Shown: positions 1 through 7,376, counted from the stretch's first letter. The stretch is 12,079 nucleotides of DNA from Rhodospirillales bacterium (GCA_015654725.1 JAATGI010000356.1:1-12079); one strand, 5' to 3'. Made by a program: numbers and translations. Notes: a model not told the origin generated them from the letters alone.

Positions 1-527
1 ACGTCGGTCGAATACGCCATCGGGCCGAACCGCAAGCCCAGCGACGGCGTCCGGCCATGCTCCTGGCGGAAGGCCGTGACCGCGATCCTGGCCGCCGTAA
101 ACCCGCCCGCGACCTCATGCGGCTCCAACATAGGCTGGTAGTAATAGCCCGAGCTGCCGGGGTCGCGGACGCCATCGACGGTATAGCCGAAGCGCGCCCG
201 GATCGCGGCGAAGCTCGCGGCGCTGCCATAGGCCGGGATCGGCCGGCCGAAGCCCCAGCTCGGCACCCGCAGATCGTCGATGCCGTGGAGATGGTCGGCA
301 TGGGTGTGGGTGAAGATCACGGCGTCGATGCGTTTGACCTCGCAGGCCAATAGCGCCTCGCGCAGGTCGGGTGGCGTATCGACCAGGATGGCGGCGCCGG
401 CATCCTCGACCAGGATCGCGGCGCGCCGGCGCCGGTTCTTGGGATTGGCGGCATCGCAGCGGCCCCAATCGCCGCCGATCTTCGGCACGCCCCAGGACGG
501 ACCGCAACCCAGGATCGTGACCTTCAT
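1..527 (-). CDS. MBL-fold metallohydrolase, PhnP-like (3' part cut by window edge)
   Basis: Translating the minus strand from ATG 527-525 gives 175 open codons that run off the window at position 1. The product starts MKVTILGCGPSWGVPKIGGD and has the metallo-beta-lactamase metal-binding motif THTHADHLHGIDDLR at about residues 66-80. Further along are a His in EHGRT and an Asp in the visible end YSTDV, both plausible later metal ligands. This layout matches the PhnP/COG1235 branch of the fold, whose members are phosphodiesterases or related hydrolases. The true substrate cannot be read from the sequence, and a phosphonate role is not implied because no phn genes are nearby. The start overlaps the tatD stop as ATGA (527-524), so translation is probably coupled to tatD. 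Membership of this gene at the end of a tmk-holB-metG-tatD series is common in alphaproteobacteria. Family assignment is firm; function is open. Confidence 0.88.
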   Translation of the reverse strand, partial: MKVTILGCGPSWGVPKIGGDWGRCDAANPKNRRRRAAILVEDAGAAILVDTPPDLREALLACEVKRIDAVIFTHTHADHLHGIDDLRVPSWGFGRPIPAYGSAASFAAIRARFGYTVDGVRDPGSSGYYYQPMLEPHEVAGGFTAARIAVTAFRQEHGRTPSLGLRFGPMAYSTD

Positions 528-1309
528 GCCGCCGCCGGGCGCCGCGCCTTGGCGAAGAGGCGAAAGAAATTGTCGCTGGTCGCGCGCGCCAATTCCTCGA
601 CCGAAATACCCTTGAGCTCGGCGACTTTCGCCGCCGTGTGCAGGATGAAGGCCGGCTCGTTGGTTTTGCCGCGCATCGGCACCGGCGCCAGATAGGGCGC
701 GTCGGTCTCGATCAAGAGCCGGTTGAGCGGGATGTCGCGCGCGATCTCGCGCAAGCCCTCAGCGTTCTTGAAGGTGACGATGCCCGACAGCGAAATATGA
801 AAGCCCAGCGCCAGCGATTTTTCCGCCAGTTCCCGGCCGCTCGAAAAGCAATGGATGATACCGGCCGCCATGCCTTCCTCGGCGAGAATCGCGGCGGTCT
901 CGGCATCGGCGTTGCGGCTATGGACGACAAGCGGCAGGCCGGCGGCGCGGGCCAGGCGGCATTGCAGCCGGAACATCTCGGCCTGACGCCCGCGCGGGCT
1001 GTGATCGTAATAGAAATCGAGACCGGCCTCGCCGATGCCGACCACCTTCGGGTGCGCGGTGAGTGCGCGCATGCGCTCGATGGCCGTATCGGCCGTGGCC
1101 TCGGCCTCGTGGGGATGGATGCCGACCGTGCACCAGATGTCGGGATCGGACTCGGCGATCGCGATCACTTCGTCGAGTTCGCCGGCCTTGGTGCCGATGG
1201 TCAGCATGGTCCCGACCCCTGCCCGCCTGGCGCGCTCGATCACGCCGGCCCGCTCCTCGGGCTTGGCGAAATCGATATGGCAATGGCTATCGACCAGCAT
1301 CGAAACCAT
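524..1309 (-). CDS. tatD: TatD family metal-dependent hydrolase (deoxyribonuclease)
   Basis: The 261-residue product is a TIM-barrel hydrolase of the TatD family, metal-dependent nucleases linked to DNA repair or degradation; bacterial paralogues such as YcfH have less certain roles. Expected metal ligands are all visible: HxH (H9, H11) near the N-terminus, E94 in GEAGLD, H130 in VVHSR, H153 in IIHCFSS and D203 in ETDAPYL. Length is usual for the family. A second in-frame ATG (1300-1298) giving MLVDSHCHID would suit the family equally well. Neither start has a clear ribosome binding site, so the N-terminus is uncertain by three residues. The gene probably belonged to the metG operon but is now separated from metG by the DUF559 insert at 1330-1805. 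Its stop overlaps the start of the next hydrolase by four bases. Confidence 0.93.
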   Translation of the reverse strand: MVSMLVDSHCHIDFAKPEERAGVIERARRAGVGTMLTIGTKAGELDEVIAIAESDPDIWCTVGIHPHEAEATADTAIERMRALTAHPKVVGIGEAGLDFYYDHSPRGRQAEMFRLQCRLARAAGLPLVVHSRNADAETAAILAEEGMAAGIIHCFSSGRELAEKSLALGFHISLSGIVTFKNAEGLREIARDIPLNRLLIETDAPYLAPVPMRGKTNEPAFILHTAAKVAELKGISVEELARATSDNFFRLFAKARRPAAA

Positions 1310-1329
1310 GAGTGACGCGATAACAATTT

Positions 1330-1394
1330 GCCCTCCCCCCTTGCCGGGGAGGGAAGAAATGCGGCGCGCGAGCGGCGCATTTCGGGTGGGGGGT
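1330..1394 (+). repeat. Left copy of compound palindromic repeat flanking DUF559
   Basis: Read on the plus strand this copy has three parts. First is a hairpin with an 8-bp stem (CCCTCCCC 1331-1338, GGGGAGGG 1346-1353) and a 7-nt loop. Second is a core palindrome (GAAATGCG 1356-1363, CGCATTTC 1376-1383). Third is the tail GGGTGGGGGGT (1384-1394). Its outer 15 bases (1330-1344) are identical to the outer end of the right copy in inverted orientation, and the 11-base tail is also identical, but the core differs. The tail's last base is shared with the DUF559 stop codon. There is no U-tract that would make it a standard terminator. Confidence 0.85.
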
Positions 1395-1726
1395 CATTGC
1401 GCCCAACTCTGCAATGCGTCGCGAATGGTCGCAACAACGCCTTCGGTATTCTGCAGCACATCGTTATTCCAGAAGCGCAACACGCGATGTCCCTGTGACT
1501 CCAACCATCGCTGGCGCTTCTTATCCACCTCGGGTGAATGTTGGCCACCATCGACCTCGACGATCAGGTGGGCCTCCGGACAAAAAAAGTCGACAACATA
1601 GGGGTCAAGCGGGTGCTGCCGGCGAAAGCGAAATCCATCTAGCTGCTTGTATCGAAGTTGCCACCATAGGCGCCGCTCGGCATCGGTCATGCTCGCGCGG
1701 AGCCTGCGCGCGGTCAGCGATGGCAT
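1394..1726 (-). CDS. DUF559 family Vsr-like endonuclease-domain protein
   Basis: The 110-residue product is a complete DUF559 protein (PF04480), a family related to Vsr mismatch endonucleases and the wider restriction-endonuclease-like fold; its biological role is not established. The family pattern is intact: ARRLRASMTDAERRLWWQLR (6-25), FRFRRQHPLDPYVVDFFC (32-49) with D46, the core LIVEVDGGQH (54-63) with E57, D59 and H63, and HRVLRFWNNDVLQN (80-93). I chose ATG 1726 because it precedes the first conserved block; the longer open frame upstream is only metG and repeat sequence read in another frame. The start lies 10 nt inside the right repeat, whose G-run may act as ribosome binding site, and the TGA stop shares its last base with the left repeat. 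AT content is higher than in flanking genes, suggesting transfer. Nuclease activity is inferred. Confidence 0.85.
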   Translation of the reverse strand: MPSLTARRLRASMTDAERRLWWQLRYKQLDGFRFRRQHPLDPYVVDFFCPEAHLIVEVDGGQHSPEVDKKRQRWLESQGHRVLRFWNNDVLQNTEGVVATIRDALQSWAQ

Positions 1727-1736
1727 GCTTTGCAAT

Positions 1737-1805
1737 ACCCCCCACCCGATTGACCCCCGGATCAATCCGGGGGTCAATCTCCCCTCCCCCGCAAGGGGGG
1801 AGGGC
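1737..1805 (-). repeat. Right copy of compound palindromic repeat, overlapping the metG 3' end
   Basis: Read on the minus strand from 1805, it has the same outer end as the left copy. A 9-bp stem (1796-1804 with 1782-1790) and 5-nt loop follow, then a perfect 15-bp palindrome (1765-1779 with 1748-1762, 2-nt loop), then the tail GGGTGGGGGGT (1747-1737). The core has no resemblance to the core of the left copy although both ends match. The repeat encodes the last residues and the stop codon of metG (TGA 1776-1774). Confidence 0.87.
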
Positions 1806-3345
1806 TTTGATCGGCGCCGTCCAAATATCGCGGGAATACGCCCTCGGGTTTCGGCAACGCCGTACCGGAAGCGATCAGATGTGCGGCGAGGTCGGCGAAA
1901 TCGCGCCGATCCGCCGGAATCGCGAGCTGATCCAAAAGGTTCGCGGCCGAGCCAGGCATGACCGGCTGGATCAAAATCGCGAGATGGCGAATGGTTTCGG
2001 CCAGCACGTAAAGCACCGTGTCGCGGCGCGGCGGATCGCTCTTGTTGAGCGTCCACGGCGCCTGCTCATCGACATAGCGGTTGGCGTCGCTCACCACCGC
2101 CCAGAGATGATCGAGCGCGTGATGATACGCCGGCACGGCGATTTCCTCGCGAAGTCTCGCCAAGAGGCCGCGCGCCGCTTCGAGCAACGCTTCGTCCGCG
2201 GCGCTCAAAGCGCCGGCCGCCGGAAGCGTCCCGCCGCAATAACGCTGGATCATCGAGAGCACGCGCTGTGCCAGGTTGCCGAGATCGTTGGCGAGATCGC
2301 CATTGACGCGGTTGACCATGGCGCGATGCGAGAAATCGCCGTCCGAGCCGAACGGCAATTCGCGCAACATGAAATAACGCAGCGGATCGAGGCCGTATTT
2401 GTCGACCAACTCCTTGGGCGCGATGAAATTGCCGAGCGACTTCGACATTTTCTGGCCCTCGACCGTCCACCAGCCATGGCCGAAGACGCGGTGAGTCACC
2501 GGCAAGCCGGCGGCCATCAGGAAAGCGGGCCAGTAGACGCAATGGAAACGGATGATGTCCTTGCCGACCATGTGCAGATCGCAGGGCCAGAATTCGTGGA
2601 ATTTCTCGCTCGTGACGTCGGGATAGCCGGCGCCGGTGAGATAGACCGACAGCGCCTCGATCCAGACATACATGATGTGCTTGGCGTCGTTGGGCACCGG
2701 AATGCCCCAAGAGAAGCTGGTGCGCGAAATCGAGAGATCGCGCAGGCCGCCCTTGACGAAGCTCACCACCTCGTTGCGGCGCGCGGCCGGGCCGATGAAA
2801 TCGGGATTGGCGTCGTAGAACTCGAGCAGCCGGTCCTGCCAGGCCGAGAGGCGGAAGAAATAATTTTCCTCCTCGACCCATTCGACATCGGCGCCGGTCG
2901 GCGCCTTGCCGTTGACCAGCTCGCTTTCGTCATAGGGCGCTTCATCGCGGATCGAATCATAGTAGCCGTACTTGCCGAGATAGATGTCGCCATGCCCATT
3001 GCCGGAGAACCGGTTCCACATCTCGGTGGCGCAGCGTATGTGCCGCTCATCGGTGGTGCGGACGAAATCGTGCGTATCGATTCCGAGCAACCCATTCATG
3101 GCGCGGAAGGTCCGAGAGACCTTGTCGCAAAAGGCTTGCGGCGCCATGCCGGCGGCCTGCGCCGATTTCTCGACCTTCTGGCCATGCTCGTCGGTGCCGG
3201 TGGTGAACAGCACCTTCTGCCCGTCGAGCCGGCGGAAGCGCACCAGCGCATCGCATGCCACGGTCGTGTAGGCGTGGCCGAGATGCGGCGCGTCATTGAC
3301 GTAATAGATAGGTGTGGTGACAAAGAAATTTCCGCCGCCGGGCAT
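1774..3345 (-). CDS. metG: Methionine--tRNA ligase
   Basis: This cytoplasmic class I aminoacyl-tRNA synthetase charges tRNA-Met with methionine. The 523-residue product begins MPGGGNFFVTTPIYYVNDAP and shows the class I signatures HLGH (21-24) and KMSKS (299-303), plus TTGTDEHGQK (48-57) and the catalytic-core segment YVWIEALSVY (226-235). The connective region (about 118-165) lacks the paired Cys knuckles of zinc-containing MetG, so it belongs to the zinc-less type. There is no C-terminal EMAP/Trbp111-like tRNA-binding domain; the protein ends after the helical anticodon-binding domain. A GAGGA box (3355-3351) lies 5 nt before the ATG, and holB ends 28 nt upstream. The oddity is the tail: after FPRYLDGADQS, the final residues PPPLRGRGD and the stop are encoded by an inserted repeat. 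This probably replaced the native end without disturbing the folded domains. Confidence 0.97.
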   Translation of the reverse strand: MPGGGNFFVTTPIYYVNDAPHLGHAYTTVACDALVRFRRLDGQKVLFTTGTDEHGQKVEKSAQAAGMAPQAFCDKVSRTFRAMNGLLGIDTHDFVRTTDERHIRCATEMWNRFSGNGHGDIYLGKYGYYDSIRDEAPYDESELVNGKAPTGADVEWVEEENYFFRLSAWQDRLLEFYDANPDFIGPAARRNEVVSFVKGGLRDLSISRTSFSWGIPVPNDAKHIMYVWIEALSVYLTGAGYPDVTSEKFHEFWPCDLHMVGKDIIRFHCVYWPAFLMAAGLPVTHRVFGHGWWTVEGQKMSKSLGNFIAPKELVDKYGLDPLRYFMLRELPFGSDGDFSHRAMVNRVNGDLANDLGNLAQRVLSMIQRYCGGTLPAAGALSAADEALLEAARGLLARLREEIAVPAYHHALDHLWAVVSDANRYVDEQAPWTLNKSDPPRRDTVLYVLAETIRHLAILIQPVMPGSAANLLDQLAIPADRRDFADLAAHLIASGTALPKPEGVFPRYLDGADQSPPPLRGRGD

Positions 3346-3373
3346 CGCGATCCTCGGGTAAGGGCGGGGTACG

Positions 3374-4501
3374 TCAGGCTTCGCCGCGCGAAGCCTCGTC
3401 GAGCGCGAAAAAGGCGTTCAATACCGCCTGCTTGCGATCGAGATTGACGGCGTCCACCAGGTCAAAGAGGCGATTCAGTTTTTCCCATAGCTCGGCCCAG
3501 CGATCAACCCCCGCGCCGGCTTTCGCTCCCAGCCGCGCCCAGGCGGCGCGTTCCTCGGGCGAAGCGCCGCCCTGCCCGCCCGCCGCCCGCGTCACCATGC
3601 GCGCGAGCCAATCCGGCAGCAGCTCGGCCACCAGCCGAAATGAATCCTCGGCATTGACGCGCCCGAGCCGGTCGGCGAAGGCATCGACCCCCGCGCCGTC
3701 CGGCGTGGGCGACGCGATCAGCCCGAGCAGCTCGCGATAAAGCCCAAGCCCGCCCGCCGACGCCAGTTCCAAGGCGCGGCCGACACTGCCATTGGCGAGG
3801 CGCACCAGGCCCGAAAGCTCATCGCTCAGGTCGGGGCGGTATTTTGCCAACAGCCCGGCAAGCTCTGGGTCGGCGATCGGCTTCATCGCCAAGTGGCGGC
3901 AGCGCGAGCGTATGGTCGGCAACAGCCTGCCGGTGCTGACGCTGGTGATGAGCAGAAGCGCGCGTTCCGACGGCTCCTCGAGCACTTTGAGCAAGGCGTT
4001 GGCGGCATTGCGGTTCATCTCGTCGGCACCATCGACGATCACGATCCGCCAGCCGCCTTCCGCCGGCGTCAGATGCAGGAACTCGCCGATCGCGCGCACA
4101 TCATCGACCACGATCTCGCTGCGAAAACGCTTTCGCTTCGAATCGTAACCCCTTTCGATTAAAAGAAGATCGGCATGGCCGCCCGAGGCGACACGGCGAA
4201 AAGCCGGTTGGCCCGGATCGACCGCCAGGCTCGTCGGCGGCGCCGCGAACAGGCCCCCCGCATCGGCGCTTTGCTGGAACACGAACCGGGCAAAACGGAA
4301 AGCCAGCGTCGCCTTGCCGATGCCGCGCGGGCCGGTCAATAGCCAGGCATGCGGCAGGCGCCCCGAACGGTAGGCGTCGAGCAGCACCGTCTCGGCCCCC
4401 TCCTGCCCCACCAGATCGGGATTCTCGCGTGGCAGCGGGATGGCGTTGGCGGGCTCACCGCCCGATTCGCGGTCGTCCACGTCATCGAACACGTCGCTCA
4501 T
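3374..4501 (-). CDS. holB: DNA polymerase III subunit delta'
   Basis: Delta-prime is part of the clamp-loader complex that places the sliding clamp on DNA during replication. The 375-residue product has the AAA+ N-terminal region with the P-loop-like GPRGIGKATL (57-66). It also has the IVDGADEMNRNAANALLKVL segment (sensor/Walker B area) followed by LEEPSERALLLITSVS and the SRC-type motif IRSRCRHL, typical of delta-prime and DnaX-like clamp-loader subunits. An Arg/Gly-rich insertion (about 105-125) separates the P-loop from the Walker B region; the four-Cys zinc site of the E. coli type is not obvious. Its ATG overlaps the tmk stop as ATGA (4501-4498), indicating translational coupling. Position between tmk and metG supports the call. 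Confidence 0.93.
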   Translation of the reverse strand: MSDVFDDVDDRESGGEPANAIPLPRENPDLVGQEGAETVLLDAYRSGRLPHAWLLTGPRGIGKATLAFRFARFVFQQSADAGGLFAAPPTSLAVDPGQPAFRRVASGGHADLLLIERGYDSKRKRFRSEIVVDDVRAIGEFLHLTPAEGGWRIVIVDGADEMNRNAANALLKVLEEPSERALLLITSVSTGRLLPTIRSRCRHLAMKPIADPELAGLLAKYRPDLSDELSGLVRLANGSVGRALELASAGGLGLYRELLGLIASPTPDGAGVDAFADRLGRVNAEDSFRLVAELLPDWLARMVTRAAGGQGGASPEERAAWARLGAKAGAGVDRWAELWEKLNRLFDLVDAVNLDRKQAVLNAFFALDEASRGEA

Positions 4502-5154
4502 GCCGTCCTCAGCTTCACATTCAGCCGCTCGCCCAAGACCAGCCGTACGGCGCGGTGAATGTCGTCGATCGAGCGCGAAGCGTCGATCACGACGCAGCGG
4601 CGCGGCTCCTGCTTGGCGATTTCGAGAAAACCACGGCGGACGCGCTTATGGAAATGGATGTCCTTTTGCTCGAAGCGGGTCTCCGCGCCGTGGCGGGATT
4701 GCGCGCGCGCCAACCCCTCCTCCACCGGCAAATCCAGCAGCAAGGTCAGGTCGGGCTTGAGCTCGCCCGCGATCAGGCGGTGCAGCGCCGATAGCGCCTC
4801 GACCGGCACACCCGCGCCATAACCCTGATAGGCCACGGTCGAATCGGCAAAACGGTCGCACACCACCCAAGCGCCGCGCGCCAAGGCCGGCTCGATGGTG
4901 TGGCGCAGATGCGCGCGCCGCGCCGCGATCATCAAGAGCGCTTCGCTGACACCGTCCCAGCGTTCGGGCGCGCCTTTCAGCAGCAGGTCGCGGATCAACT
5001 CGGCTTCGGGCGCGCCGCCCGGCTCGCGCGTCGCGATGGTTTCAATGCCGTTGCGGGTCAGCGCTTCGGCCAGGAGCTTGGCTTGTGTCGATTTGCCCGC
5101 GCCCTCGCCGCCTTCGAGCGTGATGAGCCGGCCGCTCAGTTGTTGCGCTCCCAC
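4498..5154 (-). CDS. tmk: Thymidylate kinase (dTMP kinase)
   Basis: The enzyme phosphorylates dTMP to dTDP with ATP, a step needed for dTTP synthesis. The 218-residue product has the P-loop GGEGAGKST (15-23), the substrate-binding TREPGG (42-47), the DRF motif (D100-F102) and an Arg-rich lid around SRHGAETRFEQKD. The P-loop lacks Arg while the lid carries basic residues, as in the bacterial type II enzymes. The start appears to be GTG (5154-5152): no in-frame ATG precedes the conserved GRLITLEGGEG block, and starting later would remove the first strand. The start lies inside the end of dacC (19-bp overlap), so ribosomes probably reinitiate from dacC. The stop overlaps the holB start. No strong ribosome binding site is seen next to the GTG. 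Confidence 0.94.
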   Translation of the reverse strand: MGAQQLSGRLITLEGGEGAGKSTQAKLLAEALTRNGIETIATREPGGAPEAELIRDLLLKGAPERWDGVSEALLMIAARRAHLRHTIEPALARGAWVVCDRFADSTVAYQGYGAGVPVEALSALHRLIAGELKPDLTLLLDLPVEEGLARAQSRHGAETRFEQKDIHFHKRVRRGFLEIAKQEPRRCVVIDASRSIDDIHRAVRLVLGERLNVKLRTA

Positions 5155-6314
5155 AGATAATGAGCGAGACCCTCGGCGGCGCGGCCCATTGGCCCGAGCC
5201 GCTCCACCGGCGCCATCGCCACCAGCGGGATTTCGATCGGGTCGATATCGGGCGCGGTCACTTCGAGCCGGCCGATCGGTTCGCCTTCGGTGACGGGCGC
5301 CTTGACCGGCGCGTCATAGATGGCGACGACCTTCATGCCGCGCACCGAAGCATGCGGCAAGGTCACGAGCGCGTCCTTCGCGACGCCCGCCGGCACTTCC
5401 GCGTTGACCCCGAGCCAGACCGGCGCCTGATCGAGCGGCGTTCCGGCCTTGGCGATGGTGACGTCCTCGAATTCGCGATACGCCCATTCCAGCACTTTTT
5501 CACTTTCCTGCGCGCGCTGCTGCATGCTGTCCATTCCGGTCAGCACCATGATGACGCGCCGGCCGTTGCGCAGCGCGGAACCGACCAGCCCATAGCCCGC
5601 CTCGTCGGTATGGCCGGTCTTGATGCCGTCGGCGCCGAGATTCTGATAGAGCAGCGGGTTGCGGTTGCCCTGCTTGATGCCGTTATAGGTGAATTCCTTG
5701 ACCGCCTCGTAGCGGTAATATTGCGGAAAATCGGTGACGTAACGGATCGCCAGGGTCGCGAGATCGCGCGTCGACATGTAATGGTCGGGCGCCGGCAAGC
5801 CGTTGACATCGGCGAAATGACTATCCTTGAGCCCGATCCGCTGGGCTTCCTCGTTCATCTTCTCGACAAAAGCCTGTTGGCTCCCCGCAAGTCCCTCGGC
5901 CAGCACGATGCAGGCGTCGTTGCCGGACTGTATGATCATGCCCTGCAACAGATCTTCGATGCTGACCTGCCCGGGGAACGGCACGAACATTTTGGAGCCG
6001 CCGGTTTGCCATGCCTCCTTGCTCACCGGCAGCATGTCGTCGAACTTGGCCCTGCCGTCGCGCAAATAGCCATAGACGACATAGGCCGTCATGATCTTGC
6101 TCATCGACGCGGTGGGAACGCGCTTGTCGGCGTCCTTTTCGAACAGCACCGGGCCGCTGTTGAAATCCACCACGATCGCGGTATGCGCGGCGGTGTCGAT
6201 CGTCGGCGCGCCGCTCGACGCCGCGGCCGCCGGATGCGGCAGCGCGCCGGCAAGGCAAATCAGGCCGATGACGGGCGCCAAGAGATATTTTTTCGCACGG
6301 GAGAACGTAGCCAT
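5136..6314 (-). CDS. dacC: D-alanyl-D-alanine carboxypeptidase (low-molecular-weight PBP)
   Basis: This secreted serine peptidase trims the terminal D-Ala from peptidoglycan stem peptides and so limits cross-linking. The 392-residue product carries the three penicillin-binding motifs in order: SMSK with nucleophile S70 and K73, SGN (130-132) and KTG (232-234). A signal peptide (basic n-region SRAKK, hydrophobic 11-24, AAAAS near 30-33) directs export. The C-terminal part (about 285-385) resembles the beta-rich PBP5_C domain and a membrane-associated tail. ATG 6314 is preceded by AGGAG with 5-nt spacing (6324-6320), which decides the start over a longer open frame reaching upstream. The gene lies 64 bp after rlpA and overlaps tmk. 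The name dacC/dacF is used loosely for this family; the exact paralogue is not certain. Confidence 0.93.
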   Translation of the reverse strand: MATFSRAKKYLLAPVIGLICLAGALPHPAAAASSGAPTIDTAAHTAIVVDFNSGPVLFEKDADKRVPTASMSKIMTAYVVYGYLRDGRAKFDDMLPVSKEAWQTGGSKMFVPFPGQVSIEDLLQGMIIQSGNDACIVLAEGLAGSQQAFVEKMNEEAQRIGLKDSHFADVNGLPAPDHYMSTRDLATLAIRYVTDFPQYYRYEAVKEFTYNGIKQGNRNPLLYQNLGADGIKTGHTDEAGYGLVGSALRNGRRVIMVLTGMDSMQQRAQESEKVLEWAYREFEDVTIAKAGTPLDQAPVWLGVNAEVPAGVAKDALVTLPHASVRGMKVVAIYDAPVKAPVTEGEPIGRLEVTAPDIDPIEIPLVAMAPVERLGPMGRAAEGLAHYLWERNN

Positions 6315-6378
6315 TTCGACTCCTAGATCACGAGCGCCCCCCGCGCCGACGGAAAGATAAGACGACACCCCTCGCGGA

Positions 6379-7332
6379 TCAATCGACGACGATGCGAGCC
6401 GCGGCGATTCCGCCGCCAAGGATGCGGCCGAGCAACTGGTCGGCTTCGGCCACCGTGGCGATCGGACCGACGCGGACGCGATAGACCGGGACGCCATTGA
6501 CGGCAACGCCCGTGACGCTCACCGGCCCCAAGGTTTGCAGGCGGCTTTCCAGCCGCTGGGCATTGTCGGGCTGGGTGAAGGCGCCGGCCTGGATATAAAT
6601 CTGCGAGGGTTTGACCGCTGGCGTCTCGACCCGGTCGGGCGCCGTCGGTTCGGCCGCGCTGGCACTGCCGATGAGGAAGCCGCCCGAACGTTTCGGCGGT
6701 TCTGTCGCCGGCTTGCCCGCCGCGGTTCTGGTGCCCGCCGGCGGCGGCAACACCTCGGCGGTCACGGTTTCGCGCGGCGCCGCGGCCAACGCCGGCGCGG
6801 CGTCCCCGCCGCCCTGATGTTTGGCGGCGGCGGCCTGAACCGACTCGGGCACCAGGATCCGTACCCGCACCTTGGCGGTGCCGTTGGTCTCGAACCCGAG
6901 CAATTGCGCGGCGCGGCGGGATACATCGATGATCCGCGAGCGGGCAAACGGTCCGCGATCGTTCACCCGTAGCTTGATGGCCCGCCCATTCTCCAAATTT
7001 GTCACTTCCACGACGGTCGGCATCGGCAGCGTGCGATGTGCCGCGGTCATGGCATTGAGGTCGAACACCTCGCCGTCGGCGGTATAGCGGCCGTGAAATT
7101 GCTCGCCATACCAGGAGGCGATCCCGGTCTCGTCGTAACTCCAATCCTCGGCCGGATAGTACCAAACACCATCGATCTTATAGGGCGGACCGACCTTAAA
7201 GCCGCCATGGGGCTGGACAGTGGCTTCGGCTTGCGGCGACGGCTTGGGCGCCGGGGCGCTTCCGGCGCAAGCGGCCAACATAAGCGCCGCGACCAAGCAC
7301 AGCGCGATTCGCACCCGATGGAGAGGCTTCAA
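6379..7332 (-). CDS. rlpA: RlpA-like septal-ring lytic transglycosylase lipoprotein with SPOR domain
   Basis: The product should be an outer-membrane-anchored lipoprotein cleaving denuded glycan strands, recruited to the division site by its SPOR domain. From TTG 7332 the 317-residue protein begins MKPLHRVRIALCLVAALMLA with lipobox LAAC (C22). A double-psi beta-barrel follows (about 70-160; GIASWYGEQFHGRYTADGE). E88, H99 and D125 (in VNDRGPF) keep the spacing of the residues reported as important for Pseudomonas RlpA activity, so it is probably enzymatically active, unlike a purely structural homologue. A Pro/Ala-rich linker leads to the SPOR domain (about 244-317; YIQAGAFTQPDNAQRL). The start is uncertain: TTG 7332 gives the best lipoprotein signal; GTG 7314 is the alternative, and neither has a good ribosome binding site. 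It sits 44 nt after mltB. Confidence 0.88.
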   Translation of the reverse strand: MKPLHRVRIALCLVAALMLAACAGSAPAPKPSPQAEATVQPHGGFKVGPPYKIDGVWYYPAEDWSYDETGIASWYGEQFHGRYTADGEVFDLNAMTAAHRTLPMPTVVEVTNLENGRAIKLRVNDRGPFARSRIIDVSRRAAQLLGFETNGTAKVRVRILVPESVQAAAAKHQGGGDAAPALAAAPRETVTAEVLPPPAGTRTAAGKPATEPPKRSGGFLIGSASAAEPTAPDRVETPAVKPSQIYIQAGAFTQPDNAQRLESRLQTLGPVSVTGVAVNGVPVYRVRVGPIATVAEADQLLGRILGGGIAAARIVVD

Positions 7333-7376
7333 GAAAGGGAACCCCCGAACTCGATTTATCCCAGTTCTTGAAACCC

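Larger units (their letters stand above)
1330..1805. mobile_element. Putative DUF559 nuclease cassette bounded by inverted compound repeats
   Basis: A 476-bp block sits between metG and tatD, genes that are normally adjacent in this conserved cluster. It consists of two inverted copies of a 65-69 bp compound repeat with a single DUF559 nuclease gene filling the space between them. The outermost 15 bp (GCCCTCCCCCCTTGC) are perfect inverted repeats, and three bases, TTT, lie directly outside both ends (1327-1329 and 1806-1808), too short to prove a target duplication. The gene's codon use is visibly less GC-rich than its neighbours. The repeat layout is seen directly; the claim that the block moved or moves as a unit is inference. 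The alternative is two independent insertions of a dispersed repeat beside a horizontally acquired gene. Confidence 0.55.

Noticed and set aside
1727..2056. N-terminal extension of the DUF559 frame (110 extra codons)
   Set aside because: The extension translates the repeat and the 3' end of metG in another frame; DUF559 homology starts after ATG 1726.
1414..3447. A 677-codon plus-strand open frame opposite metG and the DUF559 gene
   Set aside because: It lies antisense to clear metG motifs, crosses the repeat, and shows no domain of its own; a codon-bias shadow.
5160..6326. A 388-codon plus-strand open frame opposite dacC
   Set aside because: Antisense shadow rich in His, Arg and Asp without domain features; the minus-strand penicillin-binding motifs are unambiguous.
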